Of a stretch of 64,000 nucleotides of DNA, positions 32,101 through 42,046 are shown in pieces. How positions within the stretch are numbered: the first letter of the stretch is position 1; the number at the start of each line of letters is the position of its first letter. Below the pieces are notes generated by a model. It was not told the origin of the DNA and searched no databases. It worked only from the letters and a program-made list of their open reading frames with translations. The position numbers were made by a program, and so were the translations under genes. Where the stretch lies: positions 1,119,657 to 1,183,656 of the forward strand of contig NW_017962915.1 of NCBI RefSeq assembly GCF_001661345.1. The letters run 5' to 3'. This DNA is from Ascoidea rubescens DSM 1968 (lineage: Eukaryota; Ascomycota; Saccharomycetes; Ascoideales; Ascoideaceae).

Positions 32101-33089
32101 CAGACTATTGGCCAGTTATGTTCTATTATTTTTACCAATCGCATTATGCTTTTTTATTCTTATCTCACTTCCATTAAGTTTTCCATTTTCCACCACTGAA
32201 TTTCCAAACTAACAAACAAAACCACTGGCAGCTCCATGCAGACAGAGGCACGCATGCTAAAACCTAAAAAGATAAGGTTTGGTGCTATGCAAAAAGTTTA
32301 ACTTCAGGAACTTTCAACTTTCTTCTCGAGAAATTTGTTAATGGGTGAAAATTCTTTTTTCTCTTACCCAATGACCATATTGAAATTCAATTTCCAGTGT
32401 TTGAAGCAGATCGAGTGTGAAAAGATTTCTCAATTTGTTTTTGTTTTCGTAAAGAACAGCATCAGTTGATCTGTATTTCCACAGAATTCCCAGCTTTCAA
32501 AGAGGTCTTCAACCAAGCAAACACAAATGTAAGAGTCGTTCAATTGTTAATTTTAGCTTTTTTTGTTTTTTCGTTTTCTTGCTTTCCTCCATCCAGTTTC
32601 CTCTCTGGAATCCTTTCAAATGTTACTGATAACAACAGCCAGATTCTACATCTCCCCATCGTGCTAGCACAGGTAGAACCATAACATTTCTCCATTCACC
32701 AATCGTTCTTCAGAGATAACAAATACCTCTCACCAAAGCAGCTTCCTCCCTTCAAAAAAAAGGCTGGAAACAGCAGGTGAAACTCACTATGTAGGCTACC
32801 ACTGCTCATCCCCTGTTGTTTATTGCCAGCAGCTGCGACCCCTGGCCTCTATCCTCTTCCTGCTCCAGCTCCAGCTCCAGCTGCCCAAACTTAAATTTCC
32901 ATGCACCGCCGCACAGCACCGCCCTTGGTTTCTGCGAGCTTCCTCATTGATATATGTGGCGCACACACGTGCCTTTACAACGCAAAAATTTCGAACCACA
33001 AAAAGAAGAAGATATAATCAGAGCAAAGATAATCAAAAGGAAGAAGATAGTCACAGAAAAGACGATATAACCACACACAAGACGCCACC
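28932..33089. other. Long gene-poor region, right part
   Basis: About 4.2 kb. It is T/C-rich on the + strand to about 29.7 kb, then A/G-rich to about 31.05 kb: a sharp flip in strand composition. The segment 31.05-31.40 kb is more GC-balanced and promoter-like, with an AGCAGAAAC repeat, a CCAAT box, CACGTGAT and ACGCGT. An isolated exon-like ATG segment ending in GTAAGT lies at 30754-30789. No long ORF on either strand before RTC6. From 32.8 kb the sequence is RTC6 promoter. Confidence 0.5.
31263..31334 (-). promoter_or_regulatory. Promoter-like cluster, right side of gene-poor region
   Basis: Read on the complement: ACGCGT (31329-31334), CACGTGAT-type E-box (31292-31299), then GATTGGCCAGCGGTC (31277-31263). 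Leftward lies a CTGTTTCTG repeat and a long pyrimidine-rich stretch on that strand. The CCAAT-containing 15-mer is 13/15 identical to the one at 23472-23486. No ORF follows to the left that I can support. Confidence 0.42.
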
Positions 33090-33443
33090 ATGATTGCCTC
33101 GCTATTTCGTCCTACCACCTTCCACAACGCTGTGAGCTATGCTTCTGTCTTTCAGAAGAGCTTGCTTTCGTCACCCATCTCCTCCATCTTACTTCAGCCA
33201 GGCCTAACGAGAGGCTTCAAAGTTCGTACTTCCGTCAAGAAGCTATGCAAAGAGTGTTATGTATGTTGTCTCTTTAAATTTCTCCCGTTCTGTTTTTCAT
33301 CTTGATCTTCCTCTTGATCATTTTGCATTTTTTCCACCTCCTACTAACCTTCAATTTCACATTCAATCTAGATTGCTAAGAGAAGAGGGCGAGTGTACGT
33401 CTACTGCAAATCAAATAAAAAGCACAAGCAAAGACAAGGCTAG
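33090..33443 (+). CDS. RTC6: Mitochondrial ribosomal protein bL36m (one intron)
   Basis: bL36m is a tiny zinc-ribbon protein of the mitochondrial large ribosomal subunit. Exon 1 is 33090-33260 and exon 2 is 33372-33443, giving 80 residues. An N-terminal mitochondrial targeting region (MIASLFRPTTFHNAVSYASV) is followed by the L36 core: FKVRTSVKKLCKECY from exon 1, then IAKRRGRVYVYCKSNKKHKQ and RQG from exon 2. This matches Rtc6 nearly residue for residue, including three of the zinc-ribbon Cys residues. The intron falls exactly inside the conserved core, which fixes the splice. The unspliced frame would end in unrelated sequence. A CACGTG box lies about 125 bp upstream (near 32966). Confidence 0.96.
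33261..33371 (+). other. RTC6: Intron of RTC6
   Basis: 111-bp intron: donor GTATGT, perfect branch point TACTAAC at 33342-33348, acceptor TAG at 33369-33371. Confidence 0.95.
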
Positions 33444-33685
33444 ATAATTATCCCCTTTTACTCTCAATTTGAACTGTTAAAACAAGCACTAAAAAACAAA
33501 AATCCAGTTTCTAATTATAGACACTATTCCTATTTATTGTAAATATTCTTTCTTTCTTTCTTTTATTCTATTTATACTGTCTAATTTTACATCTATAAGC
33601 TTTTAAACTTTTAACATTTTATCATAAATTTAAAAAAGTAAACAACAAAAAGAAAAAGAAAATAAAAAGATTTCCTTGTCAATTT

Positions 33686-36600
33686 TTACTCATCGTTATT
33701 GATCTTCCAAACTGACATACCAGTTCCTCCAATAACACAATATTCTTTATCCTCAAATTCACAGATGCTACTGCAACCTGTATCTGCAACTGTAGTGTAT
33801 TCCTTGTCAATTAATACCATCTCATTTTTTTCTTGGTCAATTTCATATAATCTAACAATCTGATCAACACTTGTAACAATTAATCTTATTTTCAGGTCAT
33901 CTTTCCTTTTTCCGCTCAACGAGATTGAAGTAATAGTCGATGATGCCCCATCTCTAATAAGTGTCTCAATTTCTATATTCTCCTCCCCAGTTTTAACATC
34001 AATCGAAAATCGACTTAATATCAATCCATTATCGTCTCCTCCTGTTATTATATAATATTCGTTACCGCTACCATATTCACAACTTTTATTTTCAACAACC
34101 ATGCTCTTGATACTATTTTGGTGTAATTCCTTTCTCATTACCATTTTGCTCAATTTCTTAACCTCCAGTTCCCCTTCTTCTTTAGAAGTATTCTCACTAT
34201 AATCCAAAATATTTAAATCTTTCTCACTGATTTCAAATTGGTATCTCTCATCTTTTAACAAATCTTCAGACACATCATATATAACCAAATGTCCATCCGT
34301 TGAGCTTATGCATAAATAAATCTTATTCAATTTATCATTAATAATAAACTTGCTATTCATGACACAGCATGTTTTATAAAAATCACTTATAATTAAATTA
34401 AATTGCTTCAATTTCAAATCATAATAAAAGACTCTAATAGACGAATCAGAATAAACTGTTGCAAATATAAATCCAACTAGGTTTTTATTATCAAAAATTA
34501 AAATTGTATCAAAATCCATAACTCTTAAATCGGGATTACTTGAAAATGGCTTCAGCTTATCATAACAATATATCAACGGTTTATCCACTATTTCCAAATC
34601 TTGAACTCTCCAAATAAAAAATTCTTCTCTAGCTGCTGAGGAACAAATAAATTCTTCATTAATAAACTTTACTTTTTGCAATCCCGAAACATGAATCCTT
34701 TCAAACCAAATATTCTTAATTGATCCGTTGCTAAAAAATCTACCCAATTTCAATGAGTTATCTTCAGAAACAGAAACAAGATGTTTATATAAAATTTCTT
34801 TACTGTTGCTATTAGAAAATTTATAACTTTTTTTTGAAATACTCAAATCTCTTATTTCTCTTCCATGTGTTCCCTCCAATAATACAGGTTCTTTAAATTT
34901 CAATTTATCTTCATAACCAAATGAACTTATAATAATAGAATTCGATTTAGTATACATAAATTTCCCTTTAATTTGGGTATCATCACTATCAATAAACAAT
35001 TTCCAGCTACGGTGTGAACCACCACACATATTATTCCATATTTCATAATTTTTGGTTTCGTTGTATAAATAAAAATAATTAGATTTAAACCCATAAAGAA
35101 TTAAATCATTACTTTTAATGTTTTCGTGATCTTTTGAAATTAGAGTATCAAATTTTAAATCACTTTTTCTCTCAAATGCCCCCTCAAGAAATCCACCTTT
35201 AGCAATTTTATTTTCTAAAAGAATCTCAATTTGAAATAGAGATTTTTCATTATCAATATTAAGGTTATTAAATCCATTAATTATTTTATTTATTTCATTG
35301 ATTTCATTATTATAATTTAAATTTTCAGTGATTTTGGCTAAAAAATATATACCATCTTTAATAAAGATTCTTAGTAATAGAGTATCATTAAAGCATTTAA
35401 CGATATTCAAATTTGAAATTGAATCGCCTTTTGAAATTTTTTTCCAAGCTTGCATCTGATGAGGATTTTTTGATAAATCATAAATTACAAGATTTGTGAA
35501 TCTTGAACCAATAAATAGCCATTTTTTTTGAATGGAATATTCAATACAAGTGATAATAAATCTCTTTTCAGTTTGAGGCTTTGGTAAAAACCACATATTT
35601 TCAGGGTCATTAGAATAAGATAAATCTTTCAAGTTTAAAGTTCTAACAATAAGAGGGTTGTTTGGATTAGGGGATTCGAATAAAATATTTAAAATTTCCT
35701 TTTCCTTTTCCTTTTCATTATCATTATCATCATTATTGTCATTTGAAAATTTAAAAGTGTTTGTGATTTTAAAATATGGATAATCATTGACATCGGTTAA
35801 AATGTTTAGTAATTTCTTTTCTATTATATTTAAATCATTATCAAATTTCAAGATTAATTGATCAGCAGTTGTTGAAGTTAAGATTACTATATGGTTATTT
35901 TGAAACTGATGATTAATTATTGAAAATTGGTTATTAAGATTCGATTCCTTTTTTATTAATTCAAATTTTTGAAAATTATCTTTTATTAAGAATAAATTAC
36001 CTAGAGATGTTGTTAATAACAAACCTTTATCGTTAAAATTAACAAAGTTTTTAATAACGTCGTTTTTGTTGAAGATTTCATAATTTAAACTGAGTTGATT
36101 TAAAGAGTATGAGAATTGTTTTGATTTAGAGTTTTTTGCAAATTTAGTTGAAATATCATGTAAGCATATTTTTCCATCATTACCTCCAGTGACAGATAGT
36201 AGTTGGTCTTGTTGGATATCGCAGCTCCAAATATGTTTGCCAATATGGGATTCAACATTCTGGGTGTAATTTAAGGAGAATTTATTTGAATTTGAGTCAG
36301 AACCAGGTTCGATATTAATATTCCAAATTTTCATTGTTAAATCTTCAGAAGCACTAAGAACTTGGGTATCATTATTGAAAAACGACAAGTACCAAATTCT
36401 AGCTGTATGGCCCCAGCCGGTTGCAAGATTTTCACCAGTGGTGAAATCCCATAATTTTATTGAACGATCATCAGAACATGATACCAATTTGTCGCCTTTT
36501 TGATTAAATTTGACACCAAAGATCGAACCTTCATGGCCAACCAAATTGTGTAAAATCTTACCAGAGTTTAAGTCCCAGAGTAGGATACCACTAAGCACAG

Positions 36601-37108
36601 TCCCTGCACAAACAATAGCAGAATCCTGAGTGACTTTTATAGAGCCAGAATAAAGCAAAGATTTTTCTGAGCAGGATTTTGTGAATTGTATTTTCAAGTC
36701 AATTGAATCGCTGAGGAATATGCTAACACCAATGACAATATTGTGAGCAGTCAAAATGTATATCAAGTTGTCTGTTTGATAATTGGAGCTGAATTGAATA
36801 TCGATGATCAAATCGTCGCAGGATTTCTGGAAAGAAGTGAGGTCCCTCTGTGAATCGCCAGAGGTCAATTGATCAAGAGCTAAAACCGATAGGTTTCTTC
36901 CCCCGTAAAGAACCACAACATTGTCGTGTATCGATATGCCATGGATCTTATTCCTTGAGAAGATGCTGAAGGAGCTGAGCAACTCGCTCTTCTTGTAGTC
37001 AAAGACTCGAAGATAAGAGCCCACACCAGCCAACAACAACGACGAGCCAGTAACAAAGCCCAAACTGGTGACAGGTCCATCGTGGTTGATCTTCAGCAAA
37101 ACAGCCAT
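33686..37108 (-). CDS. RTT10: WD40 protein Rtt10/WDR6, partner of tRNA methyltransferase Trm7
   Basis: Rtt10 (WDR6) binds Trm7 for 2'-O-methylation of wobble position 34 in certain tRNAs, and has been linked to endosomal recycling. The 1140-residue protein begins INHDGPVTSLGFVTGSSLLLAGVGSYLRVFD. It then has a clear run of WD repeats: LVGHEGSIFGVKFNQKGDKL, SCSDDRSIKLWDF, GHTARIWYLSFFNNDTQVLS and SASEDLTMKIWNI (residues about 185-270). This is the signature first propeller of the family. Further repeats follow, including GTHGREIRDLSIS and a C-terminal IVTSVDQIVRLYEID. It is slightly longer than the S. cerevisiae protein (1013) through Asn/Asp-rich loops. It shares a 200-bp divergent promoter with DOC1. 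Confidence 0.92.
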   Translation of the reverse strand: MAVLLKINHDGPVTSLGFVTGSSLLLAGVGSYLRVFDYKKSELLSSFSIFSRNKIHGISIHDNVVVLYGGRNLSVLALDQLTSGDSQRDLTSFQKSCDDLIIDIQFSSNYQTDNLIYILTAHNIVIGVSIFLSDSIDLKIQFTKSCSEKSLLYSGSIKVTQDSAIVCAGTVLSGILLWDLNSGKILHNLVGHEGSIFGVKFNQKGDKLVSCSDDRSIKLWDFTTGENLATGWGHTARIWYLSFFNNDTQVLSASEDLTMKIWNINIEPGSDSNSNKFSLNYTQNVESHIGKHIWSCDIQQDQLLSVTGGNDGKICLHDISTKFAKNSKSKQFSYSLNQLSLNYEIFNKNDVIKNFVNFNDKGLLLTTSLGNLFLIKDNFQKFELIKKESNLNNQFSIINHQFQNNHIVILTSTTADQLILKFDNDLNIIEKKLLNILTDVNDYPYFKITNTFKFSNDNNDDNDNEKEKEKEILNILFESPNPNNPLIVRTLNLKDLSYSNDPENMWFLPKPQTEKRFIITCIEYSIQKKWLFIGSRFTNLVIYDLSKNPHQMQAWKKISKGDSISNLNIVKCFNDTLLLRIFIKDGIYFLAKITENLNYNNEINEINKIINGFNNLNIDNEKSLFQIEILLENKIAKGGFLEGAFERKSDLKFDTLISKDHENIKSNDLILYGFKSNYFYLYNETKNYEIWNNMCGGSHRSWKLFIDSDDTQIKGKFMYTKSNSIIISSFGYEDKLKFKEPVLLEGTHGREIRDLSISKKSYKFSNSNSKEILYKHLVSVSEDNSLKLGRFFSNGSIKNIWFERIHVSGLQKVKFINEEFICSSAAREEFFIWRVQDLEIVDKPLIYCYDKLKPFSSNPDLRVMDFDTILIFDNKNLVGFIFATVYSDSSIRVFYYDLKLKQFNLIISDFYKTCCVMNSKFIINDKLNKIYLCISSTDGHLVIYDVSEDLLKDERYQFEISEKDLNILDYSENTSKEEGELEVKKLSKMVMRKELHQNSIKSMVVENKSCEYGSGNEYYIITGGDDNGLILSRFSIDVKTGEENIEIETLIRDGASSTITSISLSGKRKDDLKIRLIVTSVDQIVRLYEIDQEKNEMVLIDKEYTTVADTGCSSICEFEDKEYCVIGGTGMSVWKINNDE

Positions 37109-37308
37109 TGCAAAACTTGCTCCTTCTCAACTGCTCTTTCTGGCCCCAAAAACAGCACAGGAAGCACCGAAAAGTTTTCAGCCCGGAAGGCCCATTACCC
37201 TGCAGCAGGCGCCACTGGAATAAGCGCTGGAAGAAGAAGAAGAAGAAGCAGCAGCAGAAGCAGAAGCAGCACAGGCAGCACAGGCAGCATTCCCAACATT
37301 TCCAGAGG

Positions 37309-38199
37309 ATGAATGGCCACGACTTGGACGAGGAGCTCCCCATTGCCAGAATGAACTTCAACGAGCGAGCCATCTCAGCCTCGAGCATAGTCGAGCACGA
37401 CACTGACTTTGATCCAGTACACAACCTCTTGAGCAGCCACGACATTGTGCAAATGGACCAGGAGCCCCCAGAGGACGACGACGATGTGCAGAGCGACGAC
37501 GCAGAGAATGGAGTGGGCAATGACCATGTCGAGGTGATTGCTGAGGATTTTGAAGAGAGTCCTCCAGACTCACTGGAGCAGGAGGGCTATTTGGTGGGAT
37601 TGCGACGACTCGAGGCCCAGGGCTTGATAGACATAGGCAATTTGGCCTACTGGAAGGTGTCCTCCTTCAAGTTGGGCTGTGGAATAGCTCAGTTGCGAGA
37701 AGACAGTCCTGATACCTTTTGGCAGTCTGATGGCACTCAACCCCATTTCATTACCATCCACTTCTCCAAGAAGGTGGCCTTGAAGCAGATCTCAATCTAC
37801 ACTGACTTCAATTTGGACGAGAGCTACACCCCATCAAGCATAATGGTCCTCGCTGGCCATGGCTTGCACGACTTGAAAGAGGTGACGAGCATCACCATGA
37901 GAGAGCCCAAGGGCTGGAACCATATCAAGTTTGACGACCTAAGAGAAGATGGTTTGTTAAAATGTTTTTTTCTCAAGATACTAGTCGTTTCAAATCACCA
38001 GAATGGTAAAGACACTCATATCAGATCAGTCAAGACTTTCAGTTTGGCCAACAACGACAGCTTTGACATTGCAAAGTCTCCCACCTCATTCAAAAAGCGA
38101 GCAAGAAGACTCTTTGGAAACGAACAGGTTGCTAATCCTGAACCATTGACACTCCCATTTTCCAGCATAAAATTCATCAGTGAGTCCTCAATTAGATAG
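37309..38199 (+). CDS. DOC1: Anaphase-promoting complex subunit Doc1/Apc10
   Basis: Doc1 is the processivity factor of the APC/C ubiquitin ligase; with Cdc20 or Cdh1 it forms the D-box degron receptor. The DOC jelly-roll domain covers about residues 95-260: IGNLAYWKVSSFKLGCGI, LREDSPDTFWQSDGTQPHFI, FSKKVALKQISIYTDFNLDESYTPSSI, and KDTHIRSVKTFSL. The protein ends with a short C-terminal tail, as expected for an APC3-binding end. I chose the ATG at 37309 (MNGHDLDEELP), giving 296 residues. The frame stays open upstream to 37108 through a Lys/Gln-coding microsatellite that overlaps the RTT10 start and is probably promoter. Confidence 0.93.
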   Translation: MNGHDLDEELPIARMNFNERAISASSIVEHDTDFDPVHNLLSSHDIVQMDQEPPEDDDDVQSDDAENGVGNDHVEVIAEDFEESPPDSLEQEGYLVGLRRLEAQGLIDIGNLAYWKVSSFKLGCGIAQLREDSPDTFWQSDGTQPHFITIHFSKKVALKQISIYTDFNLDESYTPSSIMVLAGHGLHDLKEVTSITMREPKGWNHIKFDDLREDGLLKCFFLKILVVSNHQNGKDTHIRSVKTFSLANNDSFDIAKSPTSFKKRARRLFGNEQVANPEPLTLPFSSIKFISESSIR

Positions 38200-38510
38200 A
38201 GATCAAAACGAAAACAATCAAAACAATAACAAAAAATTGATAGAGTGAAAAACAAGAACCATGTCTGCTCCACATTATTTTATTGGCTTACTCCAATATC
38301 CTTCTTTTAAGATGTATCTTGAGTGCATCTCTGATTATTATCTTGATGTGGCATGGTCGTTTGTATAACTTATAAAACACATAGCTGATAATGACCCCAT
38401 AAATTATCGAATTTCAAAACTTTTCGACCGTTTTAAACTTTTTCACTCATTTTGAACTGAAAAAAACAAACTCACACACTTTTTGCAATCAATAAATATA
38501 ATCCTCGAAA
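38200..38510. promoter_or_regulatory. DOC1 3' region and promoter of the F-box/JmjC gene
   Basis: About 310 bp with AT-rich sequence and AATAAATATAAT shortly before the JmjC-protein start. No known box seen. Confidence 0.4.
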
Positions 38511-40415
38511 ATGACTGTAGATGTTGAGTACCAAAAAGTCCTAAAGAAACCAAAATTATCTTCTAACTACACAAAACTAATAAATCTATCATCCTCTATC
38601 AAACCTCATCCCTTGAACGTCAAACCATCAGGAAACAAATTTTTTCTTGAAATATCTCCAGATCAAAGATATAAACAGAAAATAACAGAAAAAAGAAAAA
38701 AACAACTTGGTTATCTTGTTTCATTTCCCGATGATCTAATTTTTAAGATTTTATCATATGTCAACTCGCCAAAGGATCTTTTAACTCTATCCCATGTTTC
38801 AAAGATCATTTACTGCTACTGTTCAAATGAAGAGCTATGGAAAAATATCTATCTAAAATATTACAACTCAGATGAATCATTTCAACAAAAATTCGAAAAA
38901 AATGGGTGGAAAGGTTCATGGAGGTCTTCTTTACTAAATTTCCCATCCGATACTCATAAAAGAGATCAAATAACCAAATTCTTAAAATGCGAATACAATT
39001 TATTGTGTTCAGATACCATTTTCAGACCATACCAATGTTCACAGATTAATTATCATCTGATATTTGAAAAGGTAATCGCAATTGAATCATTATTTCAAAA
39101 CAAATCTTCAAGTGATGTTAACCGAAAAACCACAATTGACATTCCTTATAATCAAGTGTCAAGAATATCAGAAAACGAAATGACGTTGGAAAACTTTGCC
39201 AACAATTGGACAAATTACCCATTTATTTTAGTAAATCCTAATGACACTGATAGAAAAAGATGGCCACAATGGGAAATGACTGATTTATTAAAAAGATTTC
39301 CCAATGAAAGATTCAGACAAGAATCAGTCAAATGGCCATTGGATTTTTATTCTGATTATTATCGAAAAAATGAAGATGAAAGCCCACTTTATTTATTTGA
39401 TTGTAACAGTGATGCAATGAAAACGATAACAAAAGAATACGAGGTTCCAGATTGCTTTAAATACGATTTGTTTCAATTATTTAATAAAGATGATATCAAA
39501 TGTCGACCGGATTATAGATGGATAATAATTGGGTGTAAAAGAACAGGATCAACATTTCATAAAGATCCCAATTCAACATCAGCATGGAATACAGTAATTT
39601 CAGGCTGTAAATTATGGGTGATGTTACCACCAAATGTAATACCACCTGGAGTATCGGTTAGTGAGGACCAAAGTGAAGTGACATCGCCAATTTCGTTGGC
39701 AGAATGGGTTTTATCAGGATTTTTTAATGATATTTTGGGAATGAGTAATGTAAAGGAGAACAATTGTTTAGTTTGCATAACATTTCCAGGGGAATGTATA
39801 TATGTTCCAGCAGGATGGTGGCATTGTGTTATAAATCTTAAAGATAGTATTGCGTTGACACAAAATTTTATACCAAAGAAGGGATTGGTAAATGTATTTG
39901 ATTTCTTTAAGAATAAAAAAAAACAGATCAGCGGGTTTCATTTTAAGGACGTTAATAGGTCGATTAAAAGTGTGATTAAAAAGAATAAAAATCAAAATAA
40001 TCGAAGAATTGAAATTTTTAGAGATTATTTAAAAAAATTTCAGGAAATAAAAGAAAAATATGGAATAGATGAAACCGAAGATTGTGGAGAGCAATATGGT
40101 AAGCATATTAAGAATCAAGATTGCGACAATGATAATGATAATGAAGGAATAATTCCAATTCCATTGCTTGAATTATTTGAAGAATTATTGATTCAGGATA
40201 ACAATTCAAAATTGCTAAATGAAACAAAAGAGGAGTTGAGACAATTAGAGAAAGAGAGATATAATGAAGGAAATCTAAAGGTTAAGAGCAGTAAGCTATG
40301 GGATGAATTAATTCATGGTAGAATAGAAAATAAAGAAATACAAGAGAAAGACAATGATAATCAAGTGAGCAATGGATTTACATTTAATTTCGACGAAAGT
40401 GATGATGATGAGTAA
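38511..40415 (+). CDS. F-box and JmjC-domain oxygenase (JMJD6-like)
   Basis: 634 residues. An F-box-like segment lies at about 70-115 (FPDDLIFKILSYVNSPKDLL), followed by a JmjC double-stranded beta-helix at about 225-460. The Fe(II) triad is visible: H350 and D352 (HKD in GSTFHKDPNSTSAWN) and H438 (PAGWWHCVINLKDS). Lys367 in CKLWVMLPP is a likely 2-oxoglutarate contact. The segments DPNSTSAWNTVISGCKLW and GECIYVPAGWWH are typical of the JMJD6 group, which hydroxylates lysines on proteins. The C-terminal part is Lys/Glu-rich and ends FDESDDDE. I believe S. cerevisiae has no clear orthologue, though other fungi do. The substrate is unknown; the F-box suggests a Skp1 link. Confidence 0.87.
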   Translation: MTVDVEYQKVLKKPKLSSNYTKLINLSSSIKPHPLNVKPSGNKFFLEISPDQRYKQKITEKRKKQLGYLVSFPDDLIFKILSYVNSPKDLLTLSHVSKIIYCYCSNEELWKNIYLKYYNSDESFQQKFEKNGWKGSWRSSLLNFPSDTHKRDQITKFLKCEYNLLCSDTIFRPYQCSQINYHLIFEKVIAIESLFQNKSSSDVNRKTTIDIPYNQVSRISENEMTLENFANNWTNYPFILVNPNDTDRKRWPQWEMTDLLKRFPNERFRQESVKWPLDFYSDYYRKNEDESPLYLFDCNSDAMKTITKEYEVPDCFKYDLFQLFNKDDIKCRPDYRWIIIGCKRTGSTFHKDPNSTSAWNTVISGCKLWVMLPPNVIPPGVSVSEDQSEVTSPISLAEWVLSGFFNDILGMSNVKENNCLVCITFPGECIYVPAGWWHCVINLKDSIALTQNFIPKKGLVNVFDFFKNKKKQISGFHFKDVNRSIKSVIKKNKNQNNRRIEIFRDYLKKFQEIKEKYGIDETEDCGEQYGKHIKNQDCDNDNDNEGIIPIPLLELFEELLIQDNNSKLLNETKEELRQLEKERYNEGNLKVKSSKLWDELIHGRIENKEIQEKDNDNQVSNGFTFNFDESDDDE

Positions 40416-40739
40416 ATAAATATTCATTAGTTGAGAATTATTGATTGTATAAAATATTAAGAATTAGAATTTTATTAGAGGTTAAATTAAAAAATAAAAT
40501 CAAAAACACTATTAAAAATAATAAAAGGCGAAAAAAGGAAAAAAAAAGGATGATGAAATTGAAAAACTGAAAAAGGTAAAAAAATGAGTAATTAAATTAA
40601 AATAAAATAAATTAAAGTAAAGTAAAGTAAAGTAAAATTGAAAAACAGATAAACAAAAAAAAAAAGGATAATTAGTTATTTAGTTAATTAAATTAGTATA
40701 TTAAGATTATTATTGATTACAATTGTTGAGATTAATCAA
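40416..40739. terminator. Convergent 3' region between JmjC gene and CDC10
   Basis: About 320 bp of AT-rich sequence with a TAAAG repeat (about 40613-40635) and A runs. Probably poly(A) signals of both genes; nothing else seen. Confidence 0.45.
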
Positions 40740-41690
40740 TTATTTTTTATCATCATCTTTCTTTCTTGAACCTTCTTTGAGAGCAATTAATTGTTTAGCT
40801 CTAAATGTTTCATAATGGACCACAGCAGTTGTTTCAATTAAATCTTGTAAATGAGTACGAGTTAAGAAATCCCTAAGATAGGTAAATTCACATTGTTGAA
40901 TGTCTTCAACGTTAATAACACCCCATCTAGTTCTTCTACCTCTGAAGGCCCTTTCACCTATAGAGATTTCTTCTTCGGAGCCAACAATGGCAAAAGGGAT
41001 TATTGATTTAATATTGTCATTTAAGTTTTTTTCCTGTTCATAAAGATCATCGGTATTGTATGGATAAAAATTAAAATTATGGTATTTAAATTCATCTTGT
41101 AAAACATGTTTAAAGTTTGCTCTTTCTTCTAAAGTCAAAGAGTCTGATTTTGCTATAATGGGCACAACATTTGCAATTTCAGTTAATCTTTTCAATACAG
41201 CTATGTCTAAAGGTTTCAAACCGATACCATTGGGAGCAATAAAGTAAAGAACACAGTGAACTCTAGTGTCTTTAATATGTTTTTCTCTTTGAGCAGTTAA
41301 TTCTTTTCTTAAGTATTGAGAGTGTTGCTCTTTAATATATTTAACGATTGGTTCCCAACATCTATCATTGTTAACCTGATCACCGAAACCTGGAGTATCA
41401 ATGACATTGATATTTAGTTTGACTTTTTCTTCCAAAAGAGTATGAGAGGTGACTTTGATCTCAGCAGTCTTTTCAATTGATTCAGTGGAGGATTTTCTGC
41501 CACTTGATTCAGTTAAATGAGAAGCAAACAAAGTGTTGATGAGAGTTGTTTTACCCAACCCAGAGTGGCCGACAACCATCACATTGAATTGGAAGCCACG
41601 TTTAAGAAGTCTTTGTTCAATTTGACTGGTAATTGTATCAAAACCAACGTAGGACTTTGGAGCGATAGGAGCATCAACTTCGGTGGACAT
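40740..41690 (-). CDS. CDC10: Septin Cdc10
   Basis: Cdc10 is the central subunit of the septin hetero-octamer at the bud neck, where it forms the homodimer in the rod. The 316-residue protein starts with KSYVGFDTITSQIEQRLLKRGF. It has the P-loop GHSGLGKT (residues 41-48), the switch DTPGFGDQVNND, the AKSD G4 motif, and the septin unique element ending FLTRTHLQDLIETTAVVHYE. There is no C-terminal coiled coil, the hallmark of Cdc10 among yeast septins. Length is close to S. cerevisiae (322). It is divergent from BET4 across about 355 bp. Confidence 0.97.
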   Translation of the reverse strand: MSTEVDAPIAPKSYVGFDTITSQIEQRLLKRGFQFNVMVVGHSGLGKTTLINTLFASHLTESSGRKSSTESIEKTAEIKVTSHTLLEEKVKLNINVIDTPGFGDQVNNDRCWEPIVKYIKEQHSQYLRKELTAQREKHIKDTRVHCVLYFIAPNGIGLKPLDIAVLKRLTEIANVVPIIAKSDSLTLEERANFKHVLQDEFKYHNFNFYPYNTDDLYEQEKNLNDNIKSIIPFAIVGSEEEISIGERAFRGRRTRWGVINVEDIQQCEFTYLRDFLTRTHLQDLIETTAVVHYETFRAKQLIALKEGSRKKDDDKK

Positions 41691-42046
41691 GATTGATTAG
41701 GCACTGAATGAAAGAGAGCGAAGTGTTCTTTGTAAGTAGAAAAGAAGCAGTAGTAAAGAGAGACTTGGGACAAGCAGTGGCTTTGTGGTTTGTTGGAGCA
41801 GAAAGAACAGAAGAAGCAAAAGAAGCAGAAGAGGCAGAAGAGGCAGAAGAGGCAGAAGAAAGAGAAGAAAACGAAAGGAATGTTTTGGTTTTGAAACACC
41901 TGGCATTTAAACAGAGGGCTCTTCCACATTGGGAGAGAGGAAAGGCCCTGCCGCATCGGGAAGATCGCCGAAAGAGGAGAGGTCGATATAATAGTAATAG
42001 GAAGAATAAGGTGAAGAACAAGAGGTGTGGAGGCAATTGGGTGGCC
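41691..42046. promoter_or_regulatory. CDC10/BET4 divergent promoter with GCAGAA-type repeat
   Basis: About 355 bp between the two starts. It contains a purine repeat GAAGAGGCAGAAGAGGCAGA (about 41825-41855) flanked by AGAAGCAAAAGAAGCAGAAG-like units. The + strand happens to stay open in the BET4 frame across the whole stretch, producing a Glu/Ala-rich reading that I regard as non-coding. Confidence 0.6.

Noticed and set aside
21433-33089. Firm assignment of the gene-poor region as a centromere
   Set aside because: No long inverted repeats, CDEI/CDEIII-like arrangement or mobile elements were seen; gene absence alone is not proof.
37108-37308. Upstream start of DOC1
   Set aside because: Lys/Gln-rich repeat translation overlapping the RTT10 start codon; the ATG at 37309 gives the usual length.
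41708-42046. Upstream start of BET4
   Set aside because: The family start MHGIKR lies at 42047; the upstream part is repeat-derived and overlaps the CDC10 promoter.
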